A stretch of 64,000 nt of DNA from an uncultured Gammaproteobacteria bacterium (lineage in GTDB: Bacteria > Pseudomonadota > Gammaproteobacteria > HK1), in the NCBI GenBank assembly GCA_958295835.1, contig OY282378.1, forward strand, positions 3,125,694-3,189,693, written 5' to 3'. How positions within the stretch are numbered: the stretch's first letter is position 1; every line of letters starts with the position of its first letter. The notes below the pieces were generated by a model that searched no databases, was not told the origin of the DNA, and saw only the letters and a program-made list of their open reading frames with translations. Shown here in pieces: positions 34,534 through 43,521 of this stretch. The position numbers and the translations under genes are program-made.

Positions 34534-35418
34534 GTGGGCGGATTCCTCCGATTCGTCACGCGAAGCCGCTACCACGCGATCGGCGTATCGGCACTGTCGC
34601 TGTTGATGCCGCCGTTCAGCTTCGTCGGAGGGGCGGTCATCGGGCTGGTGACGCTGCGGTACGGCGCGGCCGAAGGTTTCGCGGTGCTTGCCGGGTCGGC
34701 CACCGTCTTCGCGGTTGCAATGTGGGTGTTGGCGGGGTCGATCGCACCCGCGGTGGTGTTCCTCGTGGTGACCGGCATGCCGGCGCTCGCTCTGTGCGCA
34801 CTGCTCCGGGCCACGTCCTCCCAGGGCTTTGTCCTGGTGGCGGCGACATTGGCCGCGGGGGCCGCGATAGTGGTGCTGTATCTGGCGGTTCCCGATCCCG
34901 TGGCATGGTGGTTGGGCATGTTCGAAGCGTTTCTCGCGGCTCGCACCGACGGGGTGGATCCGCAGGCGTTCGAGCAGCTTGCCGAGCTGCTGAGGGCCGT
35001 GGTAATGGGATTGCCGGTTGCGGTGATGGTGACTTCGATGGTCGTTGTATTCCTCGCTCGCTGGGGTCACGCGGCGCTCGACAACCCCGCGGGCTTCGGC
35101 CGCGAGTTTCGGGACCTGCGGATCGGTCGGCGCTTTGCGACAGGGGCGGGGGTGGTCGCGGTTCTTGCGATTTTCGCGGCGCCCCGGGGCGCCGGGATCG
35201 CTCATGACCTGCTGATGCTGATCGTGGCGGCCTGCGCAATCCAGGGTATCGCGCTGGTGCACGGACTCGTTGCGCTGCGAGGCGCCGCTCGCGGCTGGAT
35301 CGTCGCCATGTATGCGAGCCTGGTGCTGGTGACTCCGGCGGCCGTGCTCGCGCTCTCGGTGGCGGGATTCTCGGATGCCTGGCTCGACTATCGGACTCGA
35401 TTCGCCCGTTCGCAATGA
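34534..35418 (+). CDS. DUF2232-like integral membrane protein
   Basis: A 294-residue hydrophobic protein with about eight predicted membrane helices, for example SLLMPPFSFVGGAVIGLVTL, WVLAGSIAPAVVFLVVTG and GFVLVAATLAAGAAIVVLYL. It occupies the position between rpsR and rplI where Pseudomonas and relatives encode a DUF2232 membrane protein. It begins with GTG at 34534, 15 bases after rpsR, with AAGGAGGG upstream, so it is clearly part of the ribosomal operon. The function is not known. The conserved location suggests a link to growth or cell envelope. Confidence 0.78.
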   Translation: MGGFLRFVTRSRYHAIGVSALSLLMPPFSFVGGAVIGLVTLRYGAAEGFAVLAGSATVFAVAMWVLAGSIAPAVVFLVVTGMPALALCALLRATSSQGFVLVAATLAAGAAIVVLYLAVPDPVAWWLGMFEAFLAARTDGVDPQAFEQLAELLRAVVMGLPVAVMVTSMVVVFLARWGHAALDNPAGFGREFRDLRIGRRFATGAGVVAVLAIFAAPRGAGIAHDLLMLIVAACAIQGIALVHGLVALRGAARGWIVAMYASLVLVTPAAVLALSVAGFSDAWLDYRTRFARSQ

Positions 35419-35464
35419 ACGCGGCACGGGACCGCGGCTCGGCAAAACGGATTGAGGTGCCATG

Positions 35465-35926
35465 ATGGAAGTGATTCTGCTGGAGAAGGTACAGCGGCTG
35501 GGAGGCCTTGGCGACAAGGTGTCGGTGAAGGCCGGATTCGCCAGGAACTACCTGATCCCCAAGGGTATTGCGATCGCCGCGACACCGAAGAACGTGGCCG
35601 GGTTCGAGGCACGCCGCGAAGAGCTCGAACGCCGGGAAGCAGAGGTCCTCGCCGCGGCCGGGAATCGGGTTGCCGCACTCGATGGCGTCGAGATTGCGGT
35701 ATCCCGCAAGGCCGGAGAGGGCGGTCGCCTGTTCGGTTCCGTGGGACCGGCGGACGTTGCCCACGCCCTCGCGGAGATCGGGCATGAAGTCGCGCGCCAG
35801 GAGGTCCGAATGCCGGACGGCGACACGATCCGTCAGCTCGGTGAATACGACGTGACCATCCGCATCAGCGCGGAGGCCGAAGTCACGATCCGGCTGAGGG
35901 TGGAATCCGAACCGGCCGGAGGCTGA
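35465..35926 (+). CDS. rplI: 50S ribosomal protein L9
   Basis: A 153-residue L9. The N-terminal rRNA-binding domain (MEVILLEKVQRLGGLGDKVS, VKAGFARNYLIPKGIA) is followed by the long connecting helix (EARREELERREAEVLAAAGN) and the C-terminal domain with LFGSVGPADVAHAL. L9 lies at the base of the L1 stalk and helps maintain frame. Two ATGs lie in tandem; 35465 is chosen because GAGGTG then has a usable spacing and the protein begins like E. coli L9. Confidence 0.96.
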   Translation: MEVILLEKVQRLGGLGDKVSVKAGFARNYLIPKGIAIAATPKNVAGFEARREELERREAEVLAAAGNRVAALDGVEIAVSRKAGEGGRLFGSVGPADVAHALAEIGHEVARQEVRMPDGDTIRQLGEYDVTIRISAEAEVTIRLRVESEPAGG

Positions 35927-36083
35927 GCATCCCCGAGTACGGTACCCTCGTTTCCCCGGGAATGCGGGAGCCGGCCGAGGCGTGCTTCTGGTCGATGTCG
36001 ATCAACGTTCGGGTTCCGGACAGGGATTGAGCTCCGGATGGCGGTCGGGGTGGGCGGAGTTGCCGGTCGGAATGGTCGCGCAT

Positions 36084-37481
36084 ATGGCCGATCCATTGCT
36101 TGATGACGTGTCGCCGAGATCCGGCAAAGTGGCGCTTCGCGTCCCGCCGCACTCGATCGAAGCCGAGCAGGCGATCCTGGGCGGCGTGCTCATCGCCGAC
36201 GACGCCTGGGACCGGATCGCCGGAATCCTCACCTCGGCGCATTTCTATCGCAACGACCATCGCGCCGTGTTCGATGCGGTTTCGGGCCTTTGCGACGAGG
36301 GTCGGCCGTGCGACGCGGTCACCGTGGCGGAGCGACTCGATCGGGATGGCCAGCTCGAGTCCTCCGGAGGACTGGCCTACCTTGCCGAGCTCGCCGCGAA
36401 CACGCCCAGCGCCGCGAACATCGTCGCCTACGCGGAGATTGTCCATGAGCGCGCGGTGCTTCGCGAGCTGATTCGAATCAGCACGGAAATCGCGGAATCG
36501 GCGTTTCGTCCACAAGGCCGCGGAGCCCTCGAGCTGCTTGACGAGGCGGAACGCCGCATCTTCGAGATCGCGGAGCGAGGCGGCGCCGGGCGGCGGGAGT
36601 CGGTCGCCATCAAGGATGTGCTCGCCGGCGTGATGGAGCGCATCGACGAGCTGTCCCGGCAGGACAACCCGATCACGGGGGTGCCGACCGGGTTCAGTGA
36701 TCTCGACCAGCTCACGGCCGGTTTGCAACGGGGTGATCTGGTTATCGTCGCGGGGCGCCCTTCGATGGGAAAGACCGCGTTCGCGATGAACATCGTCGAG
36801 GAGGCGGCAATTCGAGACAAGCTGTCAGTCATCGTGTTCAGCATGGAAATGCCGGCCGAGCAGCTCACCATGAGAATGCTCTCGTCGCTCGGACGAATCG
36901 ACCAGCAGAAGGTCCGTACCGGTCGACTGGGCCATGACGACTGGCCGCGGCTGACCTCCCAGGTCGCGTTGCTCAACGATACGAACATCTTCATCGTCGA
37001 CGATTCCGCCCTGACGCCGACCGAGCTTCACGCTCGCTGCCGCAGGCTGAAGCGGGAGCACGGGGTCGATCTCGTCGTCATCGACTACCTCCAGCTCATG
37101 TACGTCCCGGGAACTCGTGAGAACCGCGCGACGGAAATCTCCGAGATCTCCCGTTCGCTGAAGGCGCTGGCGAAGGAGCTGATGGTGCCGGTGATCGCAT
37201 GTTCGCAGCTCAACCGGCGTCTCGAGGAGCGCCAGAACAAGCGTCCCGTGATGTCGGATCTCCGCGAGTCCGGCGCCATCGAGCAGGATGCGGACCTGAT
37301 CCTGTTCATCTATCGCGACGAGGTATACGACGACGAGAGCAAGGACAAGGGCAAGGCGGAGATCATCATCGGCAAGCAGCGCAACGGCCCGATCGGCAAG
37401 GTCGATCTCGCCTTTCTGGGCCGTTACGCTCGATTCGAGGACTATACGTCGGTCGACTATTCCGGGGAGTTTCCGGGCTGA
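36084..37481 (+). CDS. dnaB: Replicative DNA helicase
   Basis: A 465-residue DnaB. The N-terminal domain has VPPHSIEAEQAILGGVLI and FYRNDHRAVFDAV. The RecA-like motor has GRPSMGKTAFAMNIVEEAA (Walker A), LVVIDYLQLMYVPGTRENR (Walker B) and VIACSQLNRRLEERQNKRP (H3 region). The C-terminal arginine-finger strand ends SGAIEQDADLILFIYRDEVY. It unwinds DNA at the replication fork as a hexamer. The ATGs at 36072 and 36084 are both possible and neither has a strong ribosome binding site. It closes the rpsF-rpsR-rplI cluster and is convergent with the Sat-CysC gene. No intein interrupts it. Confidence 0.95.
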   Translation: MADPLLDDVSPRSGKVALRVPPHSIEAEQAILGGVLIADDAWDRIAGILTSAHFYRNDHRAVFDAVSGLCDEGRPCDAVTVAERLDRDGQLESSGGLAYLAELAANTPSAANIVAYAEIVHERAVLRELIRISTEIAESAFRPQGRGALELLDEAERRIFEIAERGGAGRRESVAIKDVLAGVMERIDELSRQDNPITGVPTGFSDLDQLTAGLQRGDLVIVAGRPSMGKTAFAMNIVEEAAIRDKLSVIVFSMEMPAEQLTMRMLSSLGRIDQQKVRTGRLGHDDWPRLTSQVALLNDTNIFIVDDSALTPTELHARCRRLKREHGVDLVVIDYLQLMYVPGTRENRATEISEISRSLKALAKELMVPVIACSQLNRRLEERQNKRPVMSDLRESGAIEQDADLILFIYRDEVYDDESKDKGKAEIIIGKQRNGPIGKVDLAFLGRYARFEDYTSVDYSGEFPG

Positions 37482-37564
37482 GCGCCTGCCCCCGGCTCCA
37501 TCGGTGGTGTCCCGGCACGATTTCCGTACGGGCGCGACCGGCTTTCCTCATCGCTGCTCCGCAT

Positions 37565-39283
37565 TCAAGTCTTCGGGTCGAGGTACCCGTTCGCGAACAG
37601 ATAGAGGAAGATCTCCTGCGCCGCCTGCATGGGTGTGAGGTCCGTGGTGTCGATGGTGATCTCCGGATGCGCCGGCTCCTCGTACGGGTCGCTGATGCCG
37701 GTGAACTCCGGGATGATCCCCTTCCGCGCCCTTGCATAGAGTCCCTTGCGATCGCGCGCCTCGCACACCTCGAGCGGCGTGCAGACGTGGATCTCGATCA
37801 TCGCGCCGTGGGCCTCGACCATCTCGCGTACATCCCGGCGCGTTCCGGCGTACGGCGCGATCGGCGCGCAGATCGCGACCCCGCCGTTCTTGGTGATCTC
37901 GGCGGCGACGAAGCCGATGCGGCGGACGTTGATGTCCCGGTGCGGCTTGGAGAATCCAAGCTCGCTCGACAGATGATGCCGCACGACGTCGCCATCGAGG
38001 AGGGTGACCGAGCGCCGGCCGTCCTCGATGAACTTGCCGTACATGATCTTGGCGAGCGTCGACTTGCCGGAGCCCGACAATCCGGTGAAGAACAAGGTGA
38101 TACCTTGCTTGCTGGGTGGAGGATAGATCGTGCGCAGCGTCTCGACGACTTCCGGGTAGGTGAACCAGTCGGGCACCTCCTCCTGATGCGAGATCCGGGC
38201 GGCGGCGTCCGCGTCGCCGAACTGCACCGTGTCTTCCTCCGACACCCCTCCGGCTCCGATGGGAACGTAGCGGCGCGCTTCCGGCGAGTAGCCGAGGCGG
38301 TCGGCGGGAAAGATCGAGATCCCGAGCTCGCTCTCGTGCTCGCGAGCGAGCTCCTGCGCGGCGCGACTCGAATAGAACTCTCCGGCGTCGGCAGGAGGCG
38401 GAGGATTTGCGTGATCGCTCTCGACGATGAAGTCGGTGCACCCGTAGTTGCGCCGGATGATCGCGTGCCACAGGGCTTCGCGCGGTCCGGCTCCGCGCAC
38501 TGCGAGCGGCAGCAGCGACAGGGCCGCGAGCTGTTGCGGGTAGTGCCGCAGGACCTCGTGGTAGCACTTGATGCGTGCGAAATAGCTCATGTCGCGGTGC
38601 ATGGTGACCCCGACGACGGGATGGAGGAGCAGGTGCCCTCGCACCACCTTGGCCGCGTGGAGCGTCAGCTCCCGTTCGCGCTTGTGCATCGGCCGGCTCG
38701 TATGGAAGGCGATGATCCTTCTCCAACCGAGCCGGTCGAAGAATCGGCTCAGCCCCGTCGGCGAATGGCGCAGCTCCTGGTAGTCGTAGTGCGTGGGGAG
38801 CTGGATGCCGGAGACACGGCCTCCCACGTAGACGCTTCCCGTTCGTTCATGGAGGTGCCGTACACCGGGGTGGTGTACGGACGTGGTTCCGTACACCTGC
38901 TGCGCTTCGGCGCGCTTGTCCGGCTCCCACGTGGCGGATACGTCGAGCACCGCGAGGATGAGGCCTTCCTGATCGCGCAGTGCGATCCGGGAGCCCGGCT
39001 CGATCTTCTCCGCGAACTCCCTGTCGACGTCGAGGGTCACCGGGATGGGCCAGAGCTCGCCGCCGGGAAGCCGCATCGATTCCAGGACGTGCGCGTACGA
39101 CTCCTGATCCATGAAGCCGTCGAGGGGCGTGAATCCGCCGTTCATCATCAGCTCGATGTCGCAGAGCTGCCTCTGCGAGAGGGTCACCGACCGCATGTCG
39201 AGCGATTCGCTCTTCAGCCTCTCCGCATCCGCCTCACTGACGAGGAGCGGCTTCAACGGCGTACGAGTCGCTGCTGCTTCCAT
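37565..39283 (-). CDS. Bifunctional ATP sulfurylase-like / APS kinase
   Basis: A 572-residue fusion. Residues about 10-380 are an ATP sulfurylase (Sat) domain: DIELMMNGGFTPLDGFMDQ, the GVTMHRDM region and AGPREALWHAIIRRNYGC are convincing. Residues about 390-572 are an APS kinase (CysC) with FTGLSGSGKSTLAKIMYGKF, LLDGDVVRHHLSSELGFS and the lid VCEARDRKGLYARARKG. In the Sat domain the usual QTRNPxHRAH motif reads HTSRPMHKRE and the usual GRDHAGPG reads ESDHANPP, so both nucleotide-binding motifs are altered. The protein should still make PAPS from APS; whether it can make APS is doubtful. A GTG at 39295 is an alternative start. Confidence 0.85.
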   Translation of the reverse strand: MEAAATRTPLKPLLVSEADAERLKSESLDMRSVTLSQRQLCDIELMMNGGFTPLDGFMDQESYAHVLESMRLPGGELWPIPVTLDVDREFAEKIEPGSRIALRDQEGLILAVLDVSATWEPDKRAEAQQVYGTTSVHHPGVRHLHERTGSVYVGGRVSGIQLPTHYDYQELRHSPTGLSRFFDRLGWRRIIAFHTSRPMHKRERELTLHAAKVVRGHLLLHPVVGVTMHRDMSYFARIKCYHEVLRHYPQQLAALSLLPLAVRGAGPREALWHAIIRRNYGCTDFIVESDHANPPPPADAGEFYSSRAAQELAREHESELGISIFPADRLGYSPEARRYVPIGAGGVSEEDTVQFGDADAAARISHQEEVPDWFTYPEVVETLRTIYPPPSKQGITLFFTGLSGSGKSTLAKIMYGKFIEDGRRSVTLLDGDVVRHHLSSELGFSKPHRDINVRRIGFVAAEITKNGGVAICAPIAPYAGTRRDVREMVEAHGAMIEIHVCTPLEVCEARDRKGLYARARKGIIPEFTGISDPYEEPAHPEITIDTTDLTPMQAAQEIFLYLFANGYLDPKT

Positions 39284-39540
39284 GATTTCACGCACTGCTC
39301 CGGAACCGGTAGGGAGGAACCAAACTTACTGGATTCCCGCTCCCGTTTGCACGCCGGCAGCGGTTCGCGACCTCCGGGCAGGAGCTCGCGAATCACGGAT
39401 TGGTCCGGGATGGTGGACGGAACGACGGGGACCCGGGAACGAATTCGCATGGACCAGCCCGGCTCGCGCGTTGTGCGCGCGTTCCATGCCCTCGCCTGCG
39501 CCACACTTCGTTCACGCAGCGGACGAGGATTCGTGTCGGC

Positions 39541-40890
39541 ATGGTGAAACAACGCATCATCTACGCTTGCACGCAGTGCGGCGCGAGCACCCGGCAGTGG
39601 CGTGGCCAGTGCCCCGACTGCGGTGCGTGGAACTCGTTCGAGGAAGGCGTGGAAGCGACCGTCGGCGCGCGTTCGCGGGCGCCGACGGCGCCACCGGGAC
39701 GGCCGGTCGCGGCATCGAGCGTGGACCTCGCCTCGGACACCAGGATAGAGACGCATTCCACGGAGCTCGACCGGGTGCTCGGCGGCGGGCTCGTCGCGGG
39801 AGCGGTGGTGCTCGTCGGCGGGGAGCCCGGGATCGGAAAGTCGACGCTGCTGCTCCAGGTCCTGGGGCGTCTCGCCGGCGATGTCGCAGGGGTCCTGTAC
39901 GTGACCGGAGAGGAGTCGATTCGGCAGGTCGCCCTGCGCGCGAAGCGGCTCGGAGTGGCGGAGGATCGGGTGCAGTTGCTCGCCGAGACGCGAGTGGAGT
40001 CGATTCTCGAGGTTCTCGGACGCGAGCCGCCCCGAGTCGTGGTCATCGATTCGATCCAGACCATGTTCACCGACGTGTTGCAGTCCGCCCCGGGCAGCGT
40101 CGCCCAGGTCCGCGAGAGCGCGGCGCGCCTCGTGCGCCACGCGAAGGATCACGCCGTATCGGTGCTGCTGGTCGGTCACGTCACCAAGGACGGAGCGCTC
40201 GCGGGGCCGCGGGTGCTCGAACACATGGTCGACACCGTGCTGTACTTCGAAAGCGAGGCGGATCGCCGGTTCCGGGTCATCCGGGCGGTGAAGAACCGTT
40301 TCGGAGCCGCGAACGAGATCGGCATCTTCGCGATGACCGGGAAGGGGTTGCGGGAGGTCCGCAATCCGTCCGCGATCTTTCTTGCACGCGGATCCGGAGA
40401 CGTGGCTGGAAGCGTGGTGACCGTGGCGCGCGAGGGATCCCGGCCGCTCCTCGTCGAAATCCAGGCGCTGGTCGACGAGGCATCCGGCCCCCCGCGGCGG
40501 TTGACGGTGGGCATCGATCAGGGCCGACTGAACATGCTTCTCGCGGTTCTCCACCGTCATGCCGGGATCTCTACCCAGGGCCTGGACGTCTACGCGAACG
40601 TGGTCGGCGGGGTCCGCATCGGCGAGACGAGCGCGGATCTGGCGATCCTGGCCGCGGTTCGCTCGACCCTGAGTACCCGCCCTGTCGACCGCGGCCTCAT
40701 GGTGTACGGCGAGGTGGGACTCGCGGGCGAGATTCGTCCCGTCCCCGGCGGGGAGGAACGGGTGCGCGAAGCCGCCAAACATGGCTTTTCGAAGGCGCTG
40801 GTGCCGATCGCCAACGTTCCACGGCGCACTCCCGGCGGAATCGAAGTGGTTGGGGTCGAGCGCGTGGAGCGTGCGCTGGATCTCATTTGA
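39541..40890 (+). CDS. radA: DNA repair protein RadA
   Basis: A 449-residue RadA (Sms). The N-terminal C4 zinc finger (YACTQCG and CPDCGAW) leads to a RecA-like ATPase (VGGEPGIGKSTLLLQVLGRL, VVVIDSIQTMFTDVLQSAPG). The RadA-specific KNRFG occurs in AVKNRFGAANEIG, and the Lon-protease-like C-terminal domain contains YANVVGGVRIGETSADLAI. RadA promotes branch migration in recombination and repair. Start is the ATG at 39541, giving MVKQRIIYACTQCG. It is divergent from the Sat-CysC gene and convergent with the CorC-like gene. Confidence 0.96.
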   Translation: MVKQRIIYACTQCGASTRQWRGQCPDCGAWNSFEEGVEATVGARSRAPTAPPGRPVAASSVDLASDTRIETHSTELDRVLGGGLVAGAVVLVGGEPGIGKSTLLLQVLGRLAGDVAGVLYVTGEESIRQVALRAKRLGVAEDRVQLLAETRVESILEVLGREPPRVVVIDSIQTMFTDVLQSAPGSVAQVRESAARLVRHAKDHAVSVLLVGHVTKDGALAGPRVLEHMVDTVLYFESEADRRFRVIRAVKNRFGAANEIGIFAMTGKGLREVRNPSAIFLARGSGDVAGSVVTVAREGSRPLLVEIQALVDEASGPPRRLTVGIDQGRLNMLLAVLHRHAGISTQGLDVYANVVGGVRIGETSADLAILAAVRSTLSTRPVDRGLMVYGEVGLAGEIRPVPGGEERVREAAKHGFSKALVPIANVPRRTPGGIEVVGVERVERALDLI

Positions 40891-41008
40891 CCGCGGTGGA
40901 GCCGGGGGCAAGGGCGCCGCGGCGTCGCCCGAGCCCCCCGTTCGCGGTGGGCGGCATTGCGTAGCGGGTCCCGGATGCAGACCCGCCGCATCGGCGAGCC
41001 GCAACCGG

Positions 41009-42289
41009 CTACCCGGCGGTTTCGGCCACCGTCTTGCGTAACGCAGGGATGATCCGGGCGGTTCGCACCGCGTTGCCGGTGGTCTGCATGATTTCGATCG
41101 GGTAGCCCGCGATCATGAGGCTCGTGCCGGGCTCGGGGATGGATCCCAGATACTCGATGATGAGCCCGTTCACGGTCTTGGGACCACCGGTGGGAAGCTC
41201 CCATTGCATCGCGCGATTGAGTTCACGCACGTTTGCGGAGCCGTCGACAAGGTAGGTGCCGTCGGGCTGGGGATGCACGTCGGGGCTGTGATCGGTCGGA
41301 TCGGTGGTGAACTGCCCTACGATCTCCTCGAGGAGGTCTTCGACGGTGGCAAGCCCTTCAATCTCGCCATACTCGTCGACGATGAGCCCAATCCGCTCAT
41401 GGGTCCGCTGAAAGTTGAGCAACTGCACGCTCAACGGGGTGCCGGCGGGGATGAAATAGGGCTCGTCCGCCTGCGCCCGCAGATACTCGGCCAGGCCGTC
41501 CTCTCGCGGCGGCGCGACGACGCGGCGCAAGTGGAGGATGCCCTCGATCTCGTTGATGTCGCTTCGGTAAAGCGGTACGCGCGTATGCTGCGTATGCATG
41601 ATCTGCTCGAGGATCTCGGAGGGGGGATCGTCGAGATCGATGGCGTTGATCTCCTGGCGCGGGATCATGATGTCGTCGACGGTGACCTTCTCGAGATCCA
41701 GGATGCTCATGAGCATCTGCCGGTGACGGCGCGGGATCAGCGCACCGGATTCCGCTACGACGGTGCGGAGCTCCTCGCGGCTCAGGGAATCCCGGTCGGA
41801 TCCGGCCGGCGACAGCCGCAGCAGGCGCAGCACCCCGTTCGCCATCCAGTTGACGGCGAGCACCAGCGGCTGGAATACGAAGAGCAGCCAGGTGAGGACA
41901 TGGGCGGCGGGAAACGCGACACGCTCCGGATGCAATGCCGCGAACGTCTTCGGCGCGACTTCCGCGAAGATCAGTATCACCAGGGTGAGGAGGCCCGCCG
42001 CGAGAGCGATGCCCGCCTCTCCGAGCAGGCGCAATGCCAGCACCGTCGCCAGCGAGGACGCGGCGATGTTCACGAAGTTGTTGCCGAGGAGGATCAGGCC
42101 GATGAGCCTGTCCGGGCGTTCGAGAAGCCGGCTCGCCCGCCGTGCGCCTCGATGTCCGTCCCTGACGAGATGGCGCAACCGGTAACGGTTCAGGGCCATC
42201 ATGCCGGTCTCGGAGCCGGAGAAACATGCCGAGAGGATGACGAGGACGACGAGGGCGCCGATCAGGACACCTGACGGAACGTCGATCAA
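41009..42289 (-). CDS. CNNM/HlyC-CorC family transporter
   Basis: A 426-residue membrane protein. The N-terminal DUF21/CNNM domain has about four helices (GVLIGALVVLVILSACFSGS, ETGMMALNRYRLRHLVRDGH, LLGNNFVNIAASSLATVLAL). The CBS pair starts at MIPRQEINAIDLDDPPSE, and the C-terminal CorC/HlyC domain contains DGTYLVDGSANVRELNRAM. The family is involved in magnesium and other divalent-cation efflux or cobalt/magnesium resistance. Start codon is TTG at 42289, where homologues such as YfjD begin with an ExxS-like stretch. It is followed by ypjD on the same strand, with ffh divergent, as in E. coli and Pseudomonas. Confidence 0.88.
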   Translation of the reverse strand: MIDVPSGVLIGALVVLVILSACFSGSETGMMALNRYRLRHLVRDGHRGARRASRLLERPDRLIGLILLGNNFVNIAASSLATVLALRLLGEAGIALAAGLLTLVILIFAEVAPKTFAALHPERVAFPAAHVLTWLLFVFQPLVLAVNWMANGVLRLLRLSPAGSDRDSLSREELRTVVAESGALIPRRHRQMLMSILDLEKVTVDDIMIPRQEINAIDLDDPPSEILEQIMHTQHTRVPLYRSDINEIEGILHLRRVVAPPREDGLAEYLRAQADEPYFIPAGTPLSVQLLNFQRTHERIGLIVDEYGEIEGLATVEDLLEEIVGQFTTDPTDHSPDVHPQPDGTYLVDGSANVRELNRAMQWELPTGGPKTVNGLIIEYLGSIPEPGTSLMIAGYPIEIMQTTGNAVRTARIIPALRKTVAETAG

Positions 42290-42376
42290 ACGCGGGGGTC
42301 CCTCGCGCAGGACGAAGCCCTATTACGGCGGAGCCGTCCCCTTGCTGTCAAGGGATGCGAGGGCGGCGGCAGGCCG

Positions 42377-43192
42377 TCAGGCAGAGTACCAGCGCCGGTC
42401 GAGCAGCACCTCGAGGATCCAGCGGCTGCCGAAATACGCGAGCACCAGCACCGCGAATCCCCCCAGGCACCATCGCACCGCGGTCTGTCCCCGCCAGCCG
42501 TAGCGCCACCGCCCCCACAACAGGGCGCCGAAGGTCGTCCAGGCGATGCACGACAGCACCGTCTTGTGGGCGAGATGCTGCGCGAGCATGTCCTGGACGA
42601 ACATGAAGCCGCTGGCGAGGCTCAGGCTCAGCAGGAAGAATCCGATTCCCACGAGCCGGAACAGCCAGCGCTCCTGGGTGTCGAGCGCAGCCAGGGTGCG
42701 CAACGCTCCACCCGGTCGTTTGGTGCGGATCCGACGTTCCTGGTAGGCGAGGATGAGCGCCTGCAACGCGGCGAGGCTCAGCACCGCGTACGTCAGGATC
42801 GAGATCACGGCGTGAAGGTGGGCGGAAGCCGTGCCGGCGGGGATCGCCTGCCCCGTCCACATCATCGGGGCGAACGGAGCGATTGCCGCCAGCGGGAGTA
42901 CGAGCGTGCCGACGACATGGTCGATGCGCCAGAGCAGGGCAATCCCGAACACCGCGGCAATGGCGAGGCCTGCGACCGAGATTGTCGTGGGCAGATCGGG
43001 GATCGGCCCGCTCCAGAGCGTGAGCGCAGGCCAGATCGCCGCGGCGTGCAGGACGACTCCGCAACAAACGGTGACGCACGCGAACATGTCCCGGGCCGGT
43101 CGCTCGGACGGCGGGTGTGCGAGATGGTGGGCGATCCGCACCGCTGCCGCGAGATAAGTGACGGCTGCGAGCGCGGCCAGCAAGGAGGGCAT
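42377..43192 (-). CDS. ypjD: CcsA-like inner membrane protein YpjD
   Basis: A 271-residue protein with about eight membrane helices of the cytochrome c assembly (CcsA/ResC-like) family, for example LHAAAIWPALTLWSG, LHAVISILTYAVLSLAALQA, and HKTVLSCIAWTTFGALLWGR with conserved histidines at putative haem-binding positions. In gammaproteobacteria ypjD lies beside ffh and is divergent from it, as here. The function is unproven, although the family handles haem in System II cytochrome c biogenesis. The ATG at 43192 gives the full first helix. Confidence 0.85.
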   Translation of the reverse strand: MPSLLAALAAVTYLAAAVRIAHHLAHPPSERPARDMFACVTVCCGVVLHAAAIWPALTLWSGPIPDLPTTISVAGLAIAAVFGIALLWRIDHVVGTLVLPLAAIAPFAPMMWTGQAIPAGTASAHLHAVISILTYAVLSLAALQALILAYQERRIRTKRPGGALRTLAALDTQERWLFRLVGIGFFLLSLSLASGFMFVQDMLAQHLAHKTVLSCIAWTTFGALLWGRWRYGWRGQTAVRWCLGGFAVLVLAYFGSRWILEVLLDRRWYSA

Positions 43193-43521
43193 GGGCGATC
43201 AGGACCGGATCACGTTCGGGCGGATACGAATGGTGCCAACATCGAGCAGGCAGGAACAGGGTCGAGAGCCCGGGGCCATCCCTTCTTCGTCGTGTCAGCC
43301 GCCGAACACACCTTCTTCGCAGGCCCGATACCGGCTCTTCCCCTCCGGGAAACGGCCTCTCGTCGTCTCCACCCGGATCTGTTCGGCACCAATGGGAAGC
43401 CTGATCCGTGCCCGGCGGCAAACAGGAAACGACCCTGGCCGAGAATCAGGCCCGGGGTCGGAACCGGCTGGCGGCAAGATACAATCGCGTGGGACGCAAG
43501 CGGGATACGGGAGGACGTGCG

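Noticed and set aside
40964..40986. Hairpin (GCGGGTC / GACCCGC) between convergent radA and the CorC-like gene
   Set aside because: It could be a bidirectional terminator but there is no T-run on either side and GC-rich stems of 7 bp are common here.
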